NCBI GenBank assembly: GCA_003561875.1 | Contig: PWVL01000147.1 | Location: 1-32,811 of the forward strand | From: Desulfuromonadales bacterium | GTDB taxonomy: Bacteria > Desulfobacterota > Desulfuromonadia > Desulfuromonadales > Syntrophotaleaceae | Length of the DNA: 32,811 nt | Reading direction: 5' to 3' | Shown: in pieces, positions 1 to 9,027 of the stretch | Numbering within the stretch: the first letter of the stretch is position 1 | Layout: each line of letters begins with the position of its first letter | Position numbers and translations under genes: made by a program | Notes under the pieces: model-generated | The model's database searches: none | What the model was told of the DNA's origin: nothing | Seen by the model: the letters and a program-made list of their open reading frames with translations, nothing else

Positions 1-747
1 GCCAATGTGGCGCGCAAATTAGCCCGAAGACTGGTGCAGAGCGAGAACCGGCAGCAGCAATTCCGGGTGTCCCCCAGTCAACTGAGCAACCTTCTTGGTG
101 TGCCCCGTTTTAACCAGGGAATCCGGGAGGAAAAAAACTGTGTGGGTTTGGCCTCGGGCCTGGCCTGGACCGAAGCTGGCGGTGAGTTACTGAACATCGA
201 AGTGGCGATCCTGCCCGGTCAGGGAACCTTTACGGTGACGGGAAAGCTCGGTGATGTGATGCAGGAATCCTCGCGTGCCGCTTTGACCTATGTGCGTTCC
301 CGTTGGCAGGAACTGGGTCTGGAAAAGGATTTCTACCGGAAGATGGAAATTCACATTCACGTGCCGGAAGGGGCCATTCCCAAAGACGGTCCCTCAGCCG
401 GAATTACCATGGCCGTCGCACTGGTCTCGGCACTGACGGATCGTCCCGTGGATCGGGACATCGCCATGACCGGAGAGATTACTTTAAGAGGGCGGGTTCT
501 CTCTATCGGTGGTCTGAAGGAGAAACTGCTGGCGGCAAAGCGAGCGGGGATACGAAAGGTTCTGATCCCTGCAGACAATTCGCGCCAGCTCGAAGAGGTT
601 CCCGAAGTTATTCGCGATGCCTTGCGGGTTGTAAGTGTGAGCCATATGGACCAGGTGGTTGAAGAAGCATTCGATCTGGTGGCGCCTTTGCCGACCGTCC
701 AGGGGAAGGCTTCGACCTCCCCCGCCGGCGATGCTCTGCGTCACTGA
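1..747 (+). CDS. lon: ATP-dependent Lon protease, C-terminal part (5' truncated by window edge)
   Basis: Frame is open from base 1 (A-N-V-A-R-K...). It contains the Lon catalytic Ser motif [12 protein letters not shown] and the Lys-dyad region [15 protein letters not shown]. Confidence 0.96.
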   Translation, partial: ANVARKLARRLVQSENRQQQFRVSPSQLSNLLGVPRFNQGIREEKNCVGLASGLAWTEAGGELLNIEVAILPGQGTFTVTGKLGDVMQESSRAALTYVRSRWQELGLEKDFYRKMEIHIHVPEGAIPKDGPSAGITMAVALVSALTDRPVDRDIAMTGEITLRGRVLSIGGLKEKLLAAKRAGIRKVLIPADNSRQLEEVPEVIRDALRVVSVSHMDQVVEEAFDLVAPLPTVQGKASTSPAGDALRH

Positions 748-776
748 AAAAGCGGGTTCCGGCAAGAAATAATTGC

Positions 777-806
777 TTGACACTCTTTTCGCGATTCTGT
801 TATACA
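777..806 (+). promoter_or_regulatory. Sigma70-like promoter for the HU gene
   Basis: TTGACA (777-782), 18 nt spacer, TATACA (801-806; TTATAC one base earlier gives 17 nt). Lies upstream of the SD TTTGGAGG and the GTG start at 857. Confidence 0.7.
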
Positions 807-856
807 TACTGCGTTTTCGCGGGGCCCATAAAATCTCATCCTTTGGAGGTAGAACT

Positions 857-1129
857 GTGACTAAAGCCGATCTTATCAATGCCATTGCAGATAAAGCTGG
901 TGTCAGTAAAGCCGATTCAGAGAAAACGCTCAAAGCTTTCATCGACGTTGTAACTGAAGCCCTGCAGGCAGGAGACAAGGTTGCGCTGGTGGGTTTTGGT
1001 ACCTTCAGCGTGGGTGAGCGTGCCGCCCGCGTCGGCCAGAATCCCCAAACCGGCAAAAAAATCGAGATCCCCGCTTCAAAGACGCCGAAATTCAAGGCCG
1101 GTAAGGTCCTGAAGGACGCCATCAACTAA
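857..1129 (+). CDS. DNA-binding protein HU
   Basis: [32 protein letters not shown]...[46 protein letters not shown] start with SD TTTGGAGG. The ORF-track start at 773 is over-extended into the promoter. Confidence 0.95.
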   Translation: MTKADLINAIADKAGVSKADSEKTLKAFIDVVTEALQAGDKVALVGFGTFSVGERAARVGQNPQTGKKIEIPASKTPKFKAGKVLKDAIN

Positions 1130-1217
1130 AATCAAAAGTTTTCTGGTTTTATTTCGGGGCCGTCAAAACGTAAAAATTTCCTGAAATTTATTATGACCAG
1201 GGCACTTTCGGGTTTGC

Positions 1218-1294
1218 GGGGCTGTAGTAGAGTCGGTTACAACGCCGGCCTGTCACGCCGGAGGTCGCGGGTTCGAGTCCCGTCAGCCCCGCCA
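1218..1294 (+). tRNA. tRNA-Asp (GTC), copy 1
   Basis: 77 nt. GGGGCTG/CAGCCCC acceptor, anticodon loop CTGTCAC, T-arm GGGTTCGAGTCCC, G73 plus encoded CCA. Confidence 0.95.
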
Positions 1295-1303
1295 TGCTAT
1301 CTC

Positions 1304-1379
1304 GGGCGAATAGCTCAGTTGGGAGAGCATCGGCCTTACAAGCCGAGGGTCACAGGTTCGAGCCCTGTTTCGCCCACCA
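1304..1379 (+). tRNA. tRNA-Val (TAC)
   Basis: GGGCGAA/TTCGCCC acceptor, anticodon loop CTTACAA, A73 plus CCA. Confidence 0.94.
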
Positions 1380-1392
1380 GTCACCAAGTTGC

Positions 1393-1469
1393 GGGGCTGT
1401 AGTAGAGTCGGTTACAACGCCGGCCTGTCACGCCGGAGGTCGCGGGTTCGAGTCCCGTCAGCCCCGCCA
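1393..1469 (+). tRNA. tRNA-Asp (GTC), copy 2 (identical to copy 1)
   Basis: Identical 77 nt cloverleaf with CCA. Confidence 0.95.
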
Positions 1470-1481
1470 TGATAGAGAAAG

Positions 1482-1509
1482 GCAGCTTTTTAAACGAAGC
1501 TGCTTTTTT
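1482..1509 (+). terminator. Rho-independent terminator of the tRNA cluster
   Basis: GCAGCTT...AAGCTGC followed by TTTTTT. Confidence 0.8.
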
Positions 1510-1833
1510 GTTTGTGCGGTACCGCTTTGGCGATTTTTTCCACGTTACAATTCCTGCCCGCTGTCTATCCGCGATTTTCTTTATCGCCGGCCAACCAACT
1601 CTTTTCACCAGTACTCCCCTTGCTTTGCATGTAGTTTTATGACCAGTTCTGATGAGTGTCAGTTTGTGGTTTCCCCGACATGTGGAATTTAGTTTTTTTG
1701 AAGACTGATACTCAGCGTTTTTGTGTGTTCGTGTTTCTGACTTGCTGCGGAATTGTCCCCGGGTCCAAGGTATGCTAGGGTTCTCAGCAGGCCGTTAGTT
1801 TTTGCAGCACACTAACCAGGGAGGCTGTATTTT

Positions 1834-3258
1834 ATGATCGTCCACGAGAGATATTTCGCCGATGGTGGCTGGAAACCGGCAAGAGGTTCAGCTGAGCATC
1901 TGGTCATCAATCCCGCAACGGAAGAGACAATTGCCCGGGTCAAAGCCTGTAGCGAGATAGATGTGTGCACTGCCGTGGAAGCCGCCTGTGAAGCTTTCAA
2001 GAGTTGGTCCGTGCTTTCGCCTGCAGAGCGTGCCGGTTGGCTGGAACGACTGGCCAGGGGGCTTGAAAGTCGTGCGGATCAGATTGCGGAACTTATAACT
2101 GCGGAACTCGGTTGTCCGGTCAGGTTCGCGCAAAAGGTTCAGGCGGCACTGCCAATTGCGAATATGCGGGTCTATGCCGGCATGACGGAGGAATTTGCCG
2201 AAGAAGCGATCGGTAACGTGAGGGTGGTGCGAGAACCGATAGGCGTGGTGGCCTGTATCACCCCTTGGAATTATCCGTTGCACCAGGTCGTGGCCAAAGT
2301 CGCTCCGGCCCTTCTTGCCGGTTGTACCGTGGTACTCAAGCCGAGTGAAGTCACCCCGCTGGACGCCTTCCTGTTTGCCGAGGTCGTTGAGCAGGTTGGT
2401 CTGCCGCCGGGGGTCTTTAATCTGGTGGCCGGCACCGGCAAAGAGGTGGGCGAACTCCTGGCTCAACATCCTCTGGTCGACATGGTTTCCTTTACCGGGT
2501 CGACCCGGGCCGGTCGCCGGGTGTCCGAACTCGCTTCAAACTCCATCAAGCGAGTGGCTCTGGAATTAGGCGGCAAGTCTCCGGCGGTGCTGCTCGATGA
2601 TGCCGATCTCGACGCGGCCGTCAAATCGGTGCTCAACAGTTGCTTTCTCAATTCAGGCCAGACCTGCAATGCCATGACCCGACTCCTGGTGCCCGAGCTT
2701 TTATACGAGCAGGTTGCCGAGAAGGTGGTAAGTGCCGCGAAGGGATTCAAGGTGGGTGATCCCCTGGCCGGTGATACCCGGGTAGGCCCGTTGGTCTCCA
2801 GGCGACAGTGGTTACAGGTTCGATCTTATATCGAACGGGGGATCGGGGAAGGTGCAACGTTGCTTTGCGGCGGTCCGGAAAGTCCGCAAGGTTTGGATCG
2901 GGGTTTTTATGTGTCGCCGACGGTTTTCGGGAGGGTCACTCCAGCAATGACCATTGCTCAAGAGGAAATTTTTGGCCCTGTCCTGGCCATAATGGTTTAC
3001 CGGGACGATGCTGAAGCTGTCAAAATTGCCAACGACAGCGTCTATGGCCTGGCGGCATCCGTGTGGTCAGGGAATTCGGCCCGTGCACTGGCCGTGGCGA
3101 GGCAGTTGCGCGCCGGACAGATCGCTGTCAATGGTGCGGGCGCCAATCTTCTGGCACCTTTTGGTGGTTATAAACAGTCCGGCAACGGCAGGGAGTTGGG
3201 TCGCTTCGGTCTTGAGGAGTTTTTTGAAATCAAGGCCATCGGCCTTCCTCAGGAATAA
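1834..3258 (+). CDS. Aldehyde dehydrogenase family protein (NAD(P)-dependent)
   Basis: 474 aa. ALDH motifs TPWNYPLHQ, KPSEVTPL, VSFTGSTRAGR, ALELGGKSPAVLLDDAD, NSGQTCNAMTR (catalytic Cys), EEIFGPVLAI. SD AGGGAGG upstream. Confidence 0.95.
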   Translation: MIVHERYFADGGWKPARGSAEHLVINPATEETIARVKACSEIDVCTAVEAACEAFKSWSVLSPAERAGWLERLARGLESRADQIAELITAELGCPVRFAQKVQAALPIANMRVYAGMTEEFAEEAIGNVRVVREPIGVVACITPWNYPLHQVVAKVAPALLAGCTVVLKPSEVTPLDAFLFAEVVEQVGLPPGVFNLVAGTGKEVGELLAQHPLVDMVSFTGSTRAGRRVSELASNSIKRVALELGGKSPAVLLDDADLDAAVKSVLNSCFLNSGQTCNAMTRLLVPELLYEQVAEKVVSAAKGFKVGDPLAGDTRVGPLVSRRQWLQVRSYIERGIGEGATLLCGGPESPQGLDRGFYVSPTVFGRVTPAMTIAQEEIFGPVLAIMVYRDDAEAVKIANDSVYGLAASVWSGNSARALAVARQLRAGQIAVNGAGANLLAPFGGYKQSGNGRELGRFGLEEFFEIKAIGLPQE

Positions 3259-3336
3259 TTTCAGGGTATCTGCCGAATTGACCTTCGTTTTGTTGATTGG
3301 GAGTGCCTGCTGAGGTCGCCGGGCCCGATCATTTGG

Positions 3337-3367
3337 CTGCCTGCCCCGAAAAGGGCAGGCAGTTTTT
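3337..3367 (+). terminator. Rho-independent terminator downstream of the aldehyde dehydrogenase
   Basis: CTGCCTGCCC/GGGCAGGCAG, a perfect 10-bp stem with 6-nt loop, then TTTTT. Confidence 0.9.
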
Positions 3368-3508
3368 ATTCCGGCTTAGAAGCAGAGCGGACTTGTTTTC
3401 TAAGCATTTATGATCATGGGACTCTGGAGAGTGCTGGTTGCCTGAAGGCTACTGTGGCGTGGGATGGCTCATGCCGCGTGGATTCGAAATCGAATGGAGA
3501 GGGTGAGT

Positions 3509-3838
3509 ATGCCGGAAAAACGTCGGGATGTTCGCAAGTATCGTCGATTGGAGATTCGTTATGGCGTTGATGAGCCGACAAAGTTGGCTTTTATTATCGA
3601 CATCACCCGTCAGGGTTTTTTTATTCAAAGCGGCACCGTGCTTCCCCCTGGGACGCGGTTGCGAGTGCTCATGAACATGGGCCATGGGCAACAGGTCGGC
3701 ATGGAAGTTTGCGTGCAATGGGCCAAGCGGGTTCCCCCCCAGTTGGTACGAGCGGTAAAAAAAGCGGGGATGGGGGTAAAAATCATCGCTTTCCAGCAAG
3801 GTGAAGCGATTTACCGCTCTTATTGTGCCGACCTGTAA
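3509..3838 (+). CDS. PilZ domain protein (putative c-di-GMP effector)
   Basis: RKYRRLEIRYG (RxxxR), DITRQGFFIQ (DxTxxG variant of the PilZ D/NxSxxG motif), LPPGTRLRVLM. ATG at 3509 is preferred over the ORF-track start at 3464. Confidence 0.78.
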   Translation: MPEKRRDVRKYRRLEIRYGVDEPTKLAFIIDITRQGFFIQSGTVLPPGTRLRVLMNMGHGQQVGMEVCVQWAKRVPPQLVRAVKKAGMGVKIIAFQQGEAIYRSYCADL

Positions 3839-3851
3839 AAAAAGCAGCAGT

Positions 3852-5243
3852 TCAACCCACCTCGTTGTAGTGGCGCAACAGAAACTTTACCTTGAGTTCC
3901 TCTTCGACAATTTTGCGGCAGGCCTCGATGTCAATTCCCGGCAGACTCACGACGCTGGCGGTCACCGAGGGGATATAATATTTGGCCTGTCGAATAAATT
4001 CCTTGACCCCCCGATAGCCTTCCATGCCGAATTGTGACTGGCACACTTTCTGGTATTGGGCCGCGTCTGCCGCGTTCAGAGAGACGGAAATAGCGTCCAC
4101 AAGACCGGACAATTCAGGAAGGATGTTTCTTTTGTGAACCAGGTTGGCCTGACCGTCCGTATTGATACGAACACGCGCGCCCCGTTTTTTCAAACAGCGG
4201 GCGACCTCCTTCACCAGATCAAGCCGCAACAGCGGTTCGCCGTATCCGCAAAAAACGATTTCCTTGTAGGGACGAACATCGCCCACGGCTTCAATGACCT
4301 CCTGGGTCGTCGGTTCCCGTTCAAGTTTCAGGGAATGGCCCTTTACCGTAAAGTCCTTGAATTTTGCACAGAAGGTGCACCGATTACTGCATCGGTTGGT
4401 AATGTTCAGGTACAGTGAGTTGCGGATCGGATAAGCAATGGGGCTTGGTTGTTCTACAGGGCTGATGCCAAACAGACGATGGCTGTTCAAGCGGGTAATG
4501 CGTGCGATATCTGCCGACGAGAGCCCTTTAATACGTGCCAGTTCCACGGCGGTTTCAACAAGAAATGCTGGTTCGTTGCGCCGGCCCCGCCGGGATTGAG
4601 GAGCCAGGTAGGGGCAGTCTGTTTCGAGCAGAATACGGTCCGTATTGATGGCCGCGGCGATATCCCGAAGGTCTTGATTGGCCGGGTAGGTCAGGGTTCC
4701 GGGAAAAGACAGGTAAAAACCCATCTCGATGCAGGTATGGGCCATGGAAAGGTCGCCGCTGAAGCAGTGCAATACGCCCCCTGCCTGATGAGCCCTCTCT
4801 TCACGCAGAATTTTCAACACATCCTGATGAGCGTCCCGGTCGTGAATGATCAGCGGCAGGCCGACTTGTTTTGCCAGGGCGATCTGTTCCCTGAAGGCTT
4901 TTTGCTGAACCGGACGGGGGCAGCGGTCACGAAAATAGTCAAGACCGGTTTCACCAATGGCAACCACCTTGTCGTGGCGGGCCAGCCGGCGCAATGTGTC
5001 CATGGCGGCTTTCGAAGCTTCCTGTGCATGATGGGGATGGATGCCCACGGCAGCAAAGACGCCGTCGTGTTCTGCTGCAAGCCTGACGCTGGTTGCAGAA
5101 CTTTTCAGATCGCAGCCTATGGTGATGACGTCAGAGACACCGGCGTTTCTGGCGGCAGAGAGGACCTGACGCAGATCGGCGGAAAATCGCAGGTCGTCGA
5201 GATGGGCGTGAGTGTCGATCAGTGTTGGTGAAGCGTTGTTCAT
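3852..5243 (-). CDS. TatD family hydrolase fused to a C-terminal radical SAM domain
   Basis: N-terminal half: LIDTHAHLDDLRF, AVGIHPHH, GETGLDYF, HDRDAHQD, LLETDCPYLAPQ (TatD). C-terminal half: LYLNITNRCSNRCTFCAKF (CX3CX2C), FCGYGEPLLRLD, RINTDGQAN (radical SAM). One continuous frame. SD GGAGC before ATG at 5243. Confidence 0.92.
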   Translation of the reverse strand: MNNASPTLIDTHAHLDDLRFSADLRQVLSAARNAGVSDVITIGCDLKSSATSVRLAAEHDGVFAAVGIHPHHAQEASKAAMDTLRRLARHDKVVAIGETGLDYFRDRCPRPVQQKAFREQIALAKQVGLPLIIHDRDAHQDVLKILREERAHQAGGVLHCFSGDLSMAHTCIEMGFYLSFPGTLTYPANQDLRDIAAAINTDRILLETDCPYLAPQSRRGRRNEPAFLVETAVELARIKGLSSADIARITRLNSHRLFGISPVEQPSPIAYPIRNSLYLNITNRCSNRCTFCAKFKDFTVKGHSLKLEREPTTQEVIEAVGDVRPYKEIVFCGYGEPLLRLDLVKEVARCLKKRGARVRINTDGQANLVHKRNILPELSGLVDAISVSLNAADAAQYQKVCQSQFGMEGYRGVKEFIRQAKYYIPSVTASVVSLPGIDIEACRKIVEEELKVKFLLRHYNEVG

Positions 5244-5252
5244 GAAAGCTCC

Positions 5253-5280
5253 AAAAACCGGGGGCGCCTTAGCGCCCCCG
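5253..5280 (-). terminator. Rho-independent terminator-like hairpin downstream of metG and abutting the tatD SD
   Basis: On the minus strand: CGGGGGCGC-TAAG-GCGCCCCCG (9-bp stem), then GTTTTTGGAGC...ATG. Confidence 0.85.
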
Positions 5281-5425
5281 AGTGTAGCCGTTTGTTTGAG
5301 CGCGAAGCTCTGATGACATGCCAACGATTCAGAGGCACACAAGCTTGAGTACAGGCCCTGATGCCACTGAGCGAATGACTTTCAGGTTATGCGTCCCTGC
5401 TGCTTTTTGGTCAAGGCATCGTGCC

Positions 5426-6961
5426 TTATTCGGTTTCGATGCGGGGAAACAAGGGTGCGGATTTGGCAATTTCGACACCAGGGGTCAGCCCGCCCCAGGA
5501 ACTGCCATCTGCCAGACAGGGACAGCTTGCGTCCTGACCGAGGATCTTCATGATTTTGTCGGCGGTATCCGGCATGAAGGGGCCGATCAGTAAAGCGACA
5601 AAACGGACGGCCTCAAGCAGGTTGTAGAGAACGGTGCCAAGGCGTTCCTGTTGATCGGCCTCTTTAGCCAGAGTCCAGGGAGCGCTGTCATCGATATATT
5701 TGTTGGCTGCGCTGATCAACCCCCAGATGCTTTGCAGTGCTTTGTTGAAAGCCTGATCGTTCATCTGACTGTCGACCTGTTGTACGACCGGCGCAAACAA
5801 TTCGACGAAGTTTCTGTCGGTTTCAGTAAAAGAACCTGGATTCGGCAGAACGCCGGCATAATATTTATTGACCATGGCGGTTGATCGACTGACCAGATTG
5901 CCCAGATCGTTGGCCAGGTCCGAATTGATGCGATGGATCAGCGCTGCATGGGAAAAATCCCCGTCCAGCCCGAAAGGAACTTCCCGCAGCAGAAAGTAGC
6001 GAATGGCATCGACCCCGTATTTTTCGATGAGCATGTTGGGTTCGACAACATTTTGCAGACTCTTGCTCATTTTCTGTCCCTCAACCGTCCACCAACCGTG
6101 TGCGAAAATCCGTTTGGGTAGGGGAATGCCGGCGGCCAGAAGAAAAGTAGGCCAGTAAACCGCGTGAAAACGCAGGATATCCTTGCCGATAATATGGGCG
6201 TCGGCCGGCCAGAAGGACTTAAAAAGGAGGTTGCTGTCATCGGGATAGCCGAGGCCCGTGATGTAATTGGTCAGGGCGTCGAACCATACGTAGATGACAT
6301 GCTGCTCATGCTCCGGCACCTGAATACCCCAGGAAAAAGAGGTGCGGGAAATGGACAGATCCCGCAAGCCTTCCCGAACAAAGCTCAGTATTTCGTTGCG
6401 CCGAGTGCGGGGTTGAATAAAATCGGGGTTGTCTTCAATATGCCGCAACAAGGCCTCCTGATATTGACTCATGCGGAAAAAATAAGATTCCTCCTTCAGT
6501 TTATCCGTTTCCCGGCCGCAATCGGGGCAACGGCCATCCATGAGTTGGGTTTCGGTCCAGAAGGTCTCACAGGGAGTGCAGTACCAGTCTTCGTACTCCC
6601 CCAGGTAGATGTCTCCGGAAGCCAGGAGCTTTTTGAACAGATGCTGAACGCCCTTTTTGTGACGCTCCTGTGAGGTACGAATAAAATCCGTGTGGCTGAT
6701 ATCGAGTTTTTCCCACAAAGCCTGAAAGCGTTTAACCACCCGATCGGCCAACTCGAGGGGAGTCTCCCCCTTGGTCAAGGCGGCCTTTTCGACTTTCTGT
6801 CCATGCTCGTCGGTACCGGTCAGAAAGCAGACCTCGTATCCTTGAGCACGCTTGTAACGCGCCAATACATCACAGGCCACTGTTGTATAGGCGTGGCCGA
6901 TATGGGGAACATCGTTGACATAATAAATCGGGGTGGTGACGTAGTAGCGCTTATCATCCAT
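5426..6961 (-). CDS. metG: Methionyl-tRNA synthetase (short form, 511 aa)
   Basis: TTPIYYVNDVPHIGHAYT (HIGH-type), CTPCETFW...CPDCG zinc site, KMSKSLQNVV (KMSKS). Confidence 0.97.
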   Translation of the reverse strand: MDDKRYYVTTPIYYVNDVPHIGHAYTTVACDVLARYKRAQGYEVCFLTGTDEHGQKVEKAALTKGETPLELADRVVKRFQALWEKLDISHTDFIRTSQERHKKGVQHLFKKLLASGDIYLGEYEDWYCTPCETFWTETQLMDGRCPDCGRETDKLKEESYFFRMSQYQEALLRHIEDNPDFIQPRTRRNEILSFVREGLRDLSISRTSFSWGIQVPEHEQHVIYVWFDALTNYITGLGYPDDSNLLFKSFWPADAHIIGKDILRFHAVYWPTFLLAAGIPLPKRIFAHGWWTVEGQKMSKSLQNVVEPNMLIEKYGVDAIRYFLLREVPFGLDGDFSHAALIHRINSDLANDLGNLVSRSTAMVNKYYAGVLPNPGSFTETDRNFVELFAPVVQQVDSQMNDQAFNKALQSIWGLISAANKYIDDSAPWTLAKEADQQERLGTVLYNLLEAVRFVALLIGPFMPDTADKIMKILGQDASCPCLADGSSWGGLTPGVEIAKSAPLFPRIETE

Positions 6962-8015
6962 TCTCGTCTCCTGAAGGTTTGCTGTTTGCCGGGCGCCGGC
7001 GAGGTCTGCGGCGGGATTTCTTGCGAGCCGGGAGTGACCCCTTGAAGTCGGCCTTTTGCCCTGAAGGATGATCCGAAGCTTTTTCTTCAGCAGCGTGGCC
7101 GGCAGGCGCCTTCCGGCTAGCCGGTTTGCTGTCGCGATCAGTCTGGCGGCCGGTCTGAAGGTTGCGGGGTCGAGACGCAGTGGATCTGGCCGGAGTTGAA
7201 GGTTTTTCCGAGGGTTTTTCGAGCACTTTCAGTTGATCTACCGGTACCTCGACGGTGCTGTTGTCCTCCCGCCTGACGGTAACCCGACGAGAGAGGACAT
7301 TTTGCGAAACCACAGTGCCTTCATGACCGTCGACCACTACCCGGAGCCCGCATTTGGGGAGTTCTTTGCGGTATTCACGGTAGGTTTCATACTCGTAATT
7401 AAGGCAGCAGAGCAGGCGCCCGCATTGACCGGAAATTTTACTGGGGTTGAGTGCCAGATTCTGTTCTTTGGCCATTTTTACCGAAACCGGAGCAAAATTG
7501 ACCAGAAAACTGCAGCAACACAAGGTTCTGCCGCAGATTCCGATACCTCCGGTAATTTTTGCTTCATCACGGACACCGATCTGGCGCATCTCAATGCGAG
7601 TGCGAAAGTGTTGAGCCAGATCTTTCACCAGGTCGCGAAAATCGACACGGCCATCGGCGGTAAAATAGAAAATGATTTTGGACGCGTCAAAAAGATATTC
7701 GGCCCGTACCAGCTTCATTTCCATACGGCGTACCTGAATACGTTTCAGGCAAAATTCAAAGGCTTCTTTTTCCTTGGATTCCGATGCGTCGGCCAAGGCA
7801 ATGTCTTCGGGCGTGGCAAGACGCAAAACACTTTTCAACTTATCCGGAGCCCTGTCGGACTCACATTCCCGAGGAGCCGTCGTCACCGTGCCTAGGGCAA
7901 GGCCGCGATCCGTCTCCACAATGACCTGGTCGTGGACCGACAGAGACAAGCCATCGCAAAGAAAATCATAGTGTTTTCCGGCGGTACGGAATTTAACCGA
8001 TACGATTCGAATCAT
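6954..8015 (-). CDS. ricT: PSP1 C-terminal domain protein (RicT/YaaT-like) with basic C-terminal tail
   Basis: MIRIVSVKFRTAGKHYDFLCDGLSLSVHDQVIVETDRGLALG..., GGIGICGRTLCCCSFL, PVSVKMAKEQNLALNPSKISGQCGRLLCCLNYEYETY. ATG 8015 is preferred to the TTG at 8060. Confidence 0.92.
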   Translation of the reverse strand: MIRIVSVKFRTAGKHYDFLCDGLSLSVHDQVIVETDRGLALGTVTTAPRECESDRAPDKLKSVLRLATPEDIALADASESKEKEAFEFCLKRIQVRRMEMKLVRAEYLFDASKIIFYFTADGRVDFRDLVKDLAQHFRTRIEMRQIGVRDEAKITGGIGICGRTLCCCSFLVNFAPVSVKMAKEQNLALNPSKISGQCGRLLCCLNYEYETYREYRKELPKCGLRVVVDGHEGTVVSQNVLSRRVTVRREDNSTVEVPVDQLKVLEKPSEKPSTPARSTASRPRNLQTGRQTDRDSKPASRKAPAGHAAEEKASDHPSGQKADFKGSLPARKKSRRRPRRRPANSKPSGDENG

Positions 8016-8049
8016 GAGGATTTTGGTAGTCCTTATTTCTGAGCCAACG

Positions 8050-9027
8050 TCAGGCGACAAGTCGCAACAGCAAGACTTCGACGGCCAATTGACGGTTGAC
8101 GTTTCGGGTCAGTTGCCGACCTACAGCGTCGAGCGCGGTCAGTTTGCCAAGAATCGATGAAGTGGATTCGGCGTTGGAGACGCGATGGATTTTGTTCAGC
8201 AAGTCGATGTTCACCAGTTCGTCCTGCGAACGGCCGTGTCGATAGAGCAACAGGTCCCGATAAAAAGATTGAAAAATCTCAATAATGTCCGGCAGCACGT
8301 CCTTGTCCTGAGCCAGTTTTTCGGCAAACTCCAACAGGGGAAGGACGCTGCCGGAGGTGAGACCGGTAAGGGTTCTGAGCAGTTCCCGTCGTGTCCTGAC
8401 GAAGAGCTCGCGATCTTTTCCCAGGGCCTTTTTAAAACTGCCTTCGGCGAGGGAGGCAAGAATGTGGGCTTCTGTTTCGTCCAGGTCCAGCTGTTCACAG
8501 AGCACTTCCAGAAGGCGTTTGCGTTCAATGCGGGAAAAAGGAAGTCGCTGACAGCGAGACCGGATGGTACTCAGGAGCATGTCCGGCCGGGATGATAGAA
8601 GAACGATCAGGGTGTTGTCTCGAGGTTCTTCCAGAGTTTTCAACAAAGCGTTGCCGGCAGCAGGGTTAAGCTTGTCAGCATCATCGACGATGCAGACCTT
8701 TTTGTCAGCCTCCAGTGGGCGATAGGAAAGCTCCTTCTGTAGAGCTCGAACCTGTTCAATTTTAATCTGACTGCCGTCAGCCTCGATAAAATGCAGGTCG
8801 GGATGATTGTGATGATCCACCTTGCGGCAGGCTGCACAGTCACCGCAGCCTCGCTTTTCGCGACAGAAGACAGCCCGGGTCAGGGCCAGGGCCATGAGCC
8901 GCTTTCCCACACCCTCGGGCCCCTCAAACAAGTAGGCGTGAGGGAGACGACGGCTTTTGAGGGCGCGCCGCAACAGATCTTTTTGGCGATCGTGTCCGAC
9001 GATGTTGGCAAAGGTCATGGTTTTCAA
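8050..9027 (-). CDS. holB: DNA polymerase III subunit delta'
   Basis: FANIVGHDRQKDLLRRAL, FEGPEGVGKRLMA, CGDCAACRK, NALLKTLEEPRDNT, TIRSRCQ. Start overlaps the tmk stop. Confidence 0.94.
   Translation of the reverse strand: MKTMTFANIVGHDRQKDLLRRALKSRRLPHAYLFEGPEGVGKRLMALALTRAVFCREKRGCGDCAACRKVDHHNHPDLHFIEADGSQIKIEQVRALQKELSYRPLEADKKVCIVDDADKLNPAAGNALLKTLEEPRDNTLIVLLSSRPDMLLSTIRSRCQRLPFSRIERKRLLEVLCEQLDLDETEAHILASLAEGSFKKALGKDRELFVRTRRELLRTLTGLTSGSVLPLLEFAEKLAQDKDVLPDIIEIFQSFYRDLLLYRHGRSQDELVNIDLLNKIHRVSNAESTSSILGKLTALDAVGRQLTRNVNRQLAVEVLLLRLVA

Noticed and set aside
773-856. N-terminal extension of HU suggested by the ORF track
   Set aside because: The extension covers the TTGACA/TATACA promoter and the SD; HU aligns from the GTG at 857.
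1193-1692. ORFs 1193-1402(+), 1294-1692(+) and 1381-1608(-) over the tRNA cluster, including the 'MAGLTGLEPATSG' and 'NSSVGRASALQAEGHRFEPC' peptides
   Set aside because: These are translations of tRNA genes and their flanks, a well-known class of false protein annotations.
3368-3508. Possible c-di-GMP (GEMM) riboswitch upstream of the PilZ gene
   Set aside because: The conserved GEMM core and tetraloop/receptor segments are not visible; only unrelated small hairpins are present.
4449-5231. 260-aa plus-strand ORF antisense to tatD::rSAM, and similar long antisense ORFs over metG (6164-6673), ricT (7233-7895), der (12979-13665) and pheT (28733-29536)
   Set aside because: Each is fully antisense to a well-supported conserved gene, with no SD, motif or operon logic.
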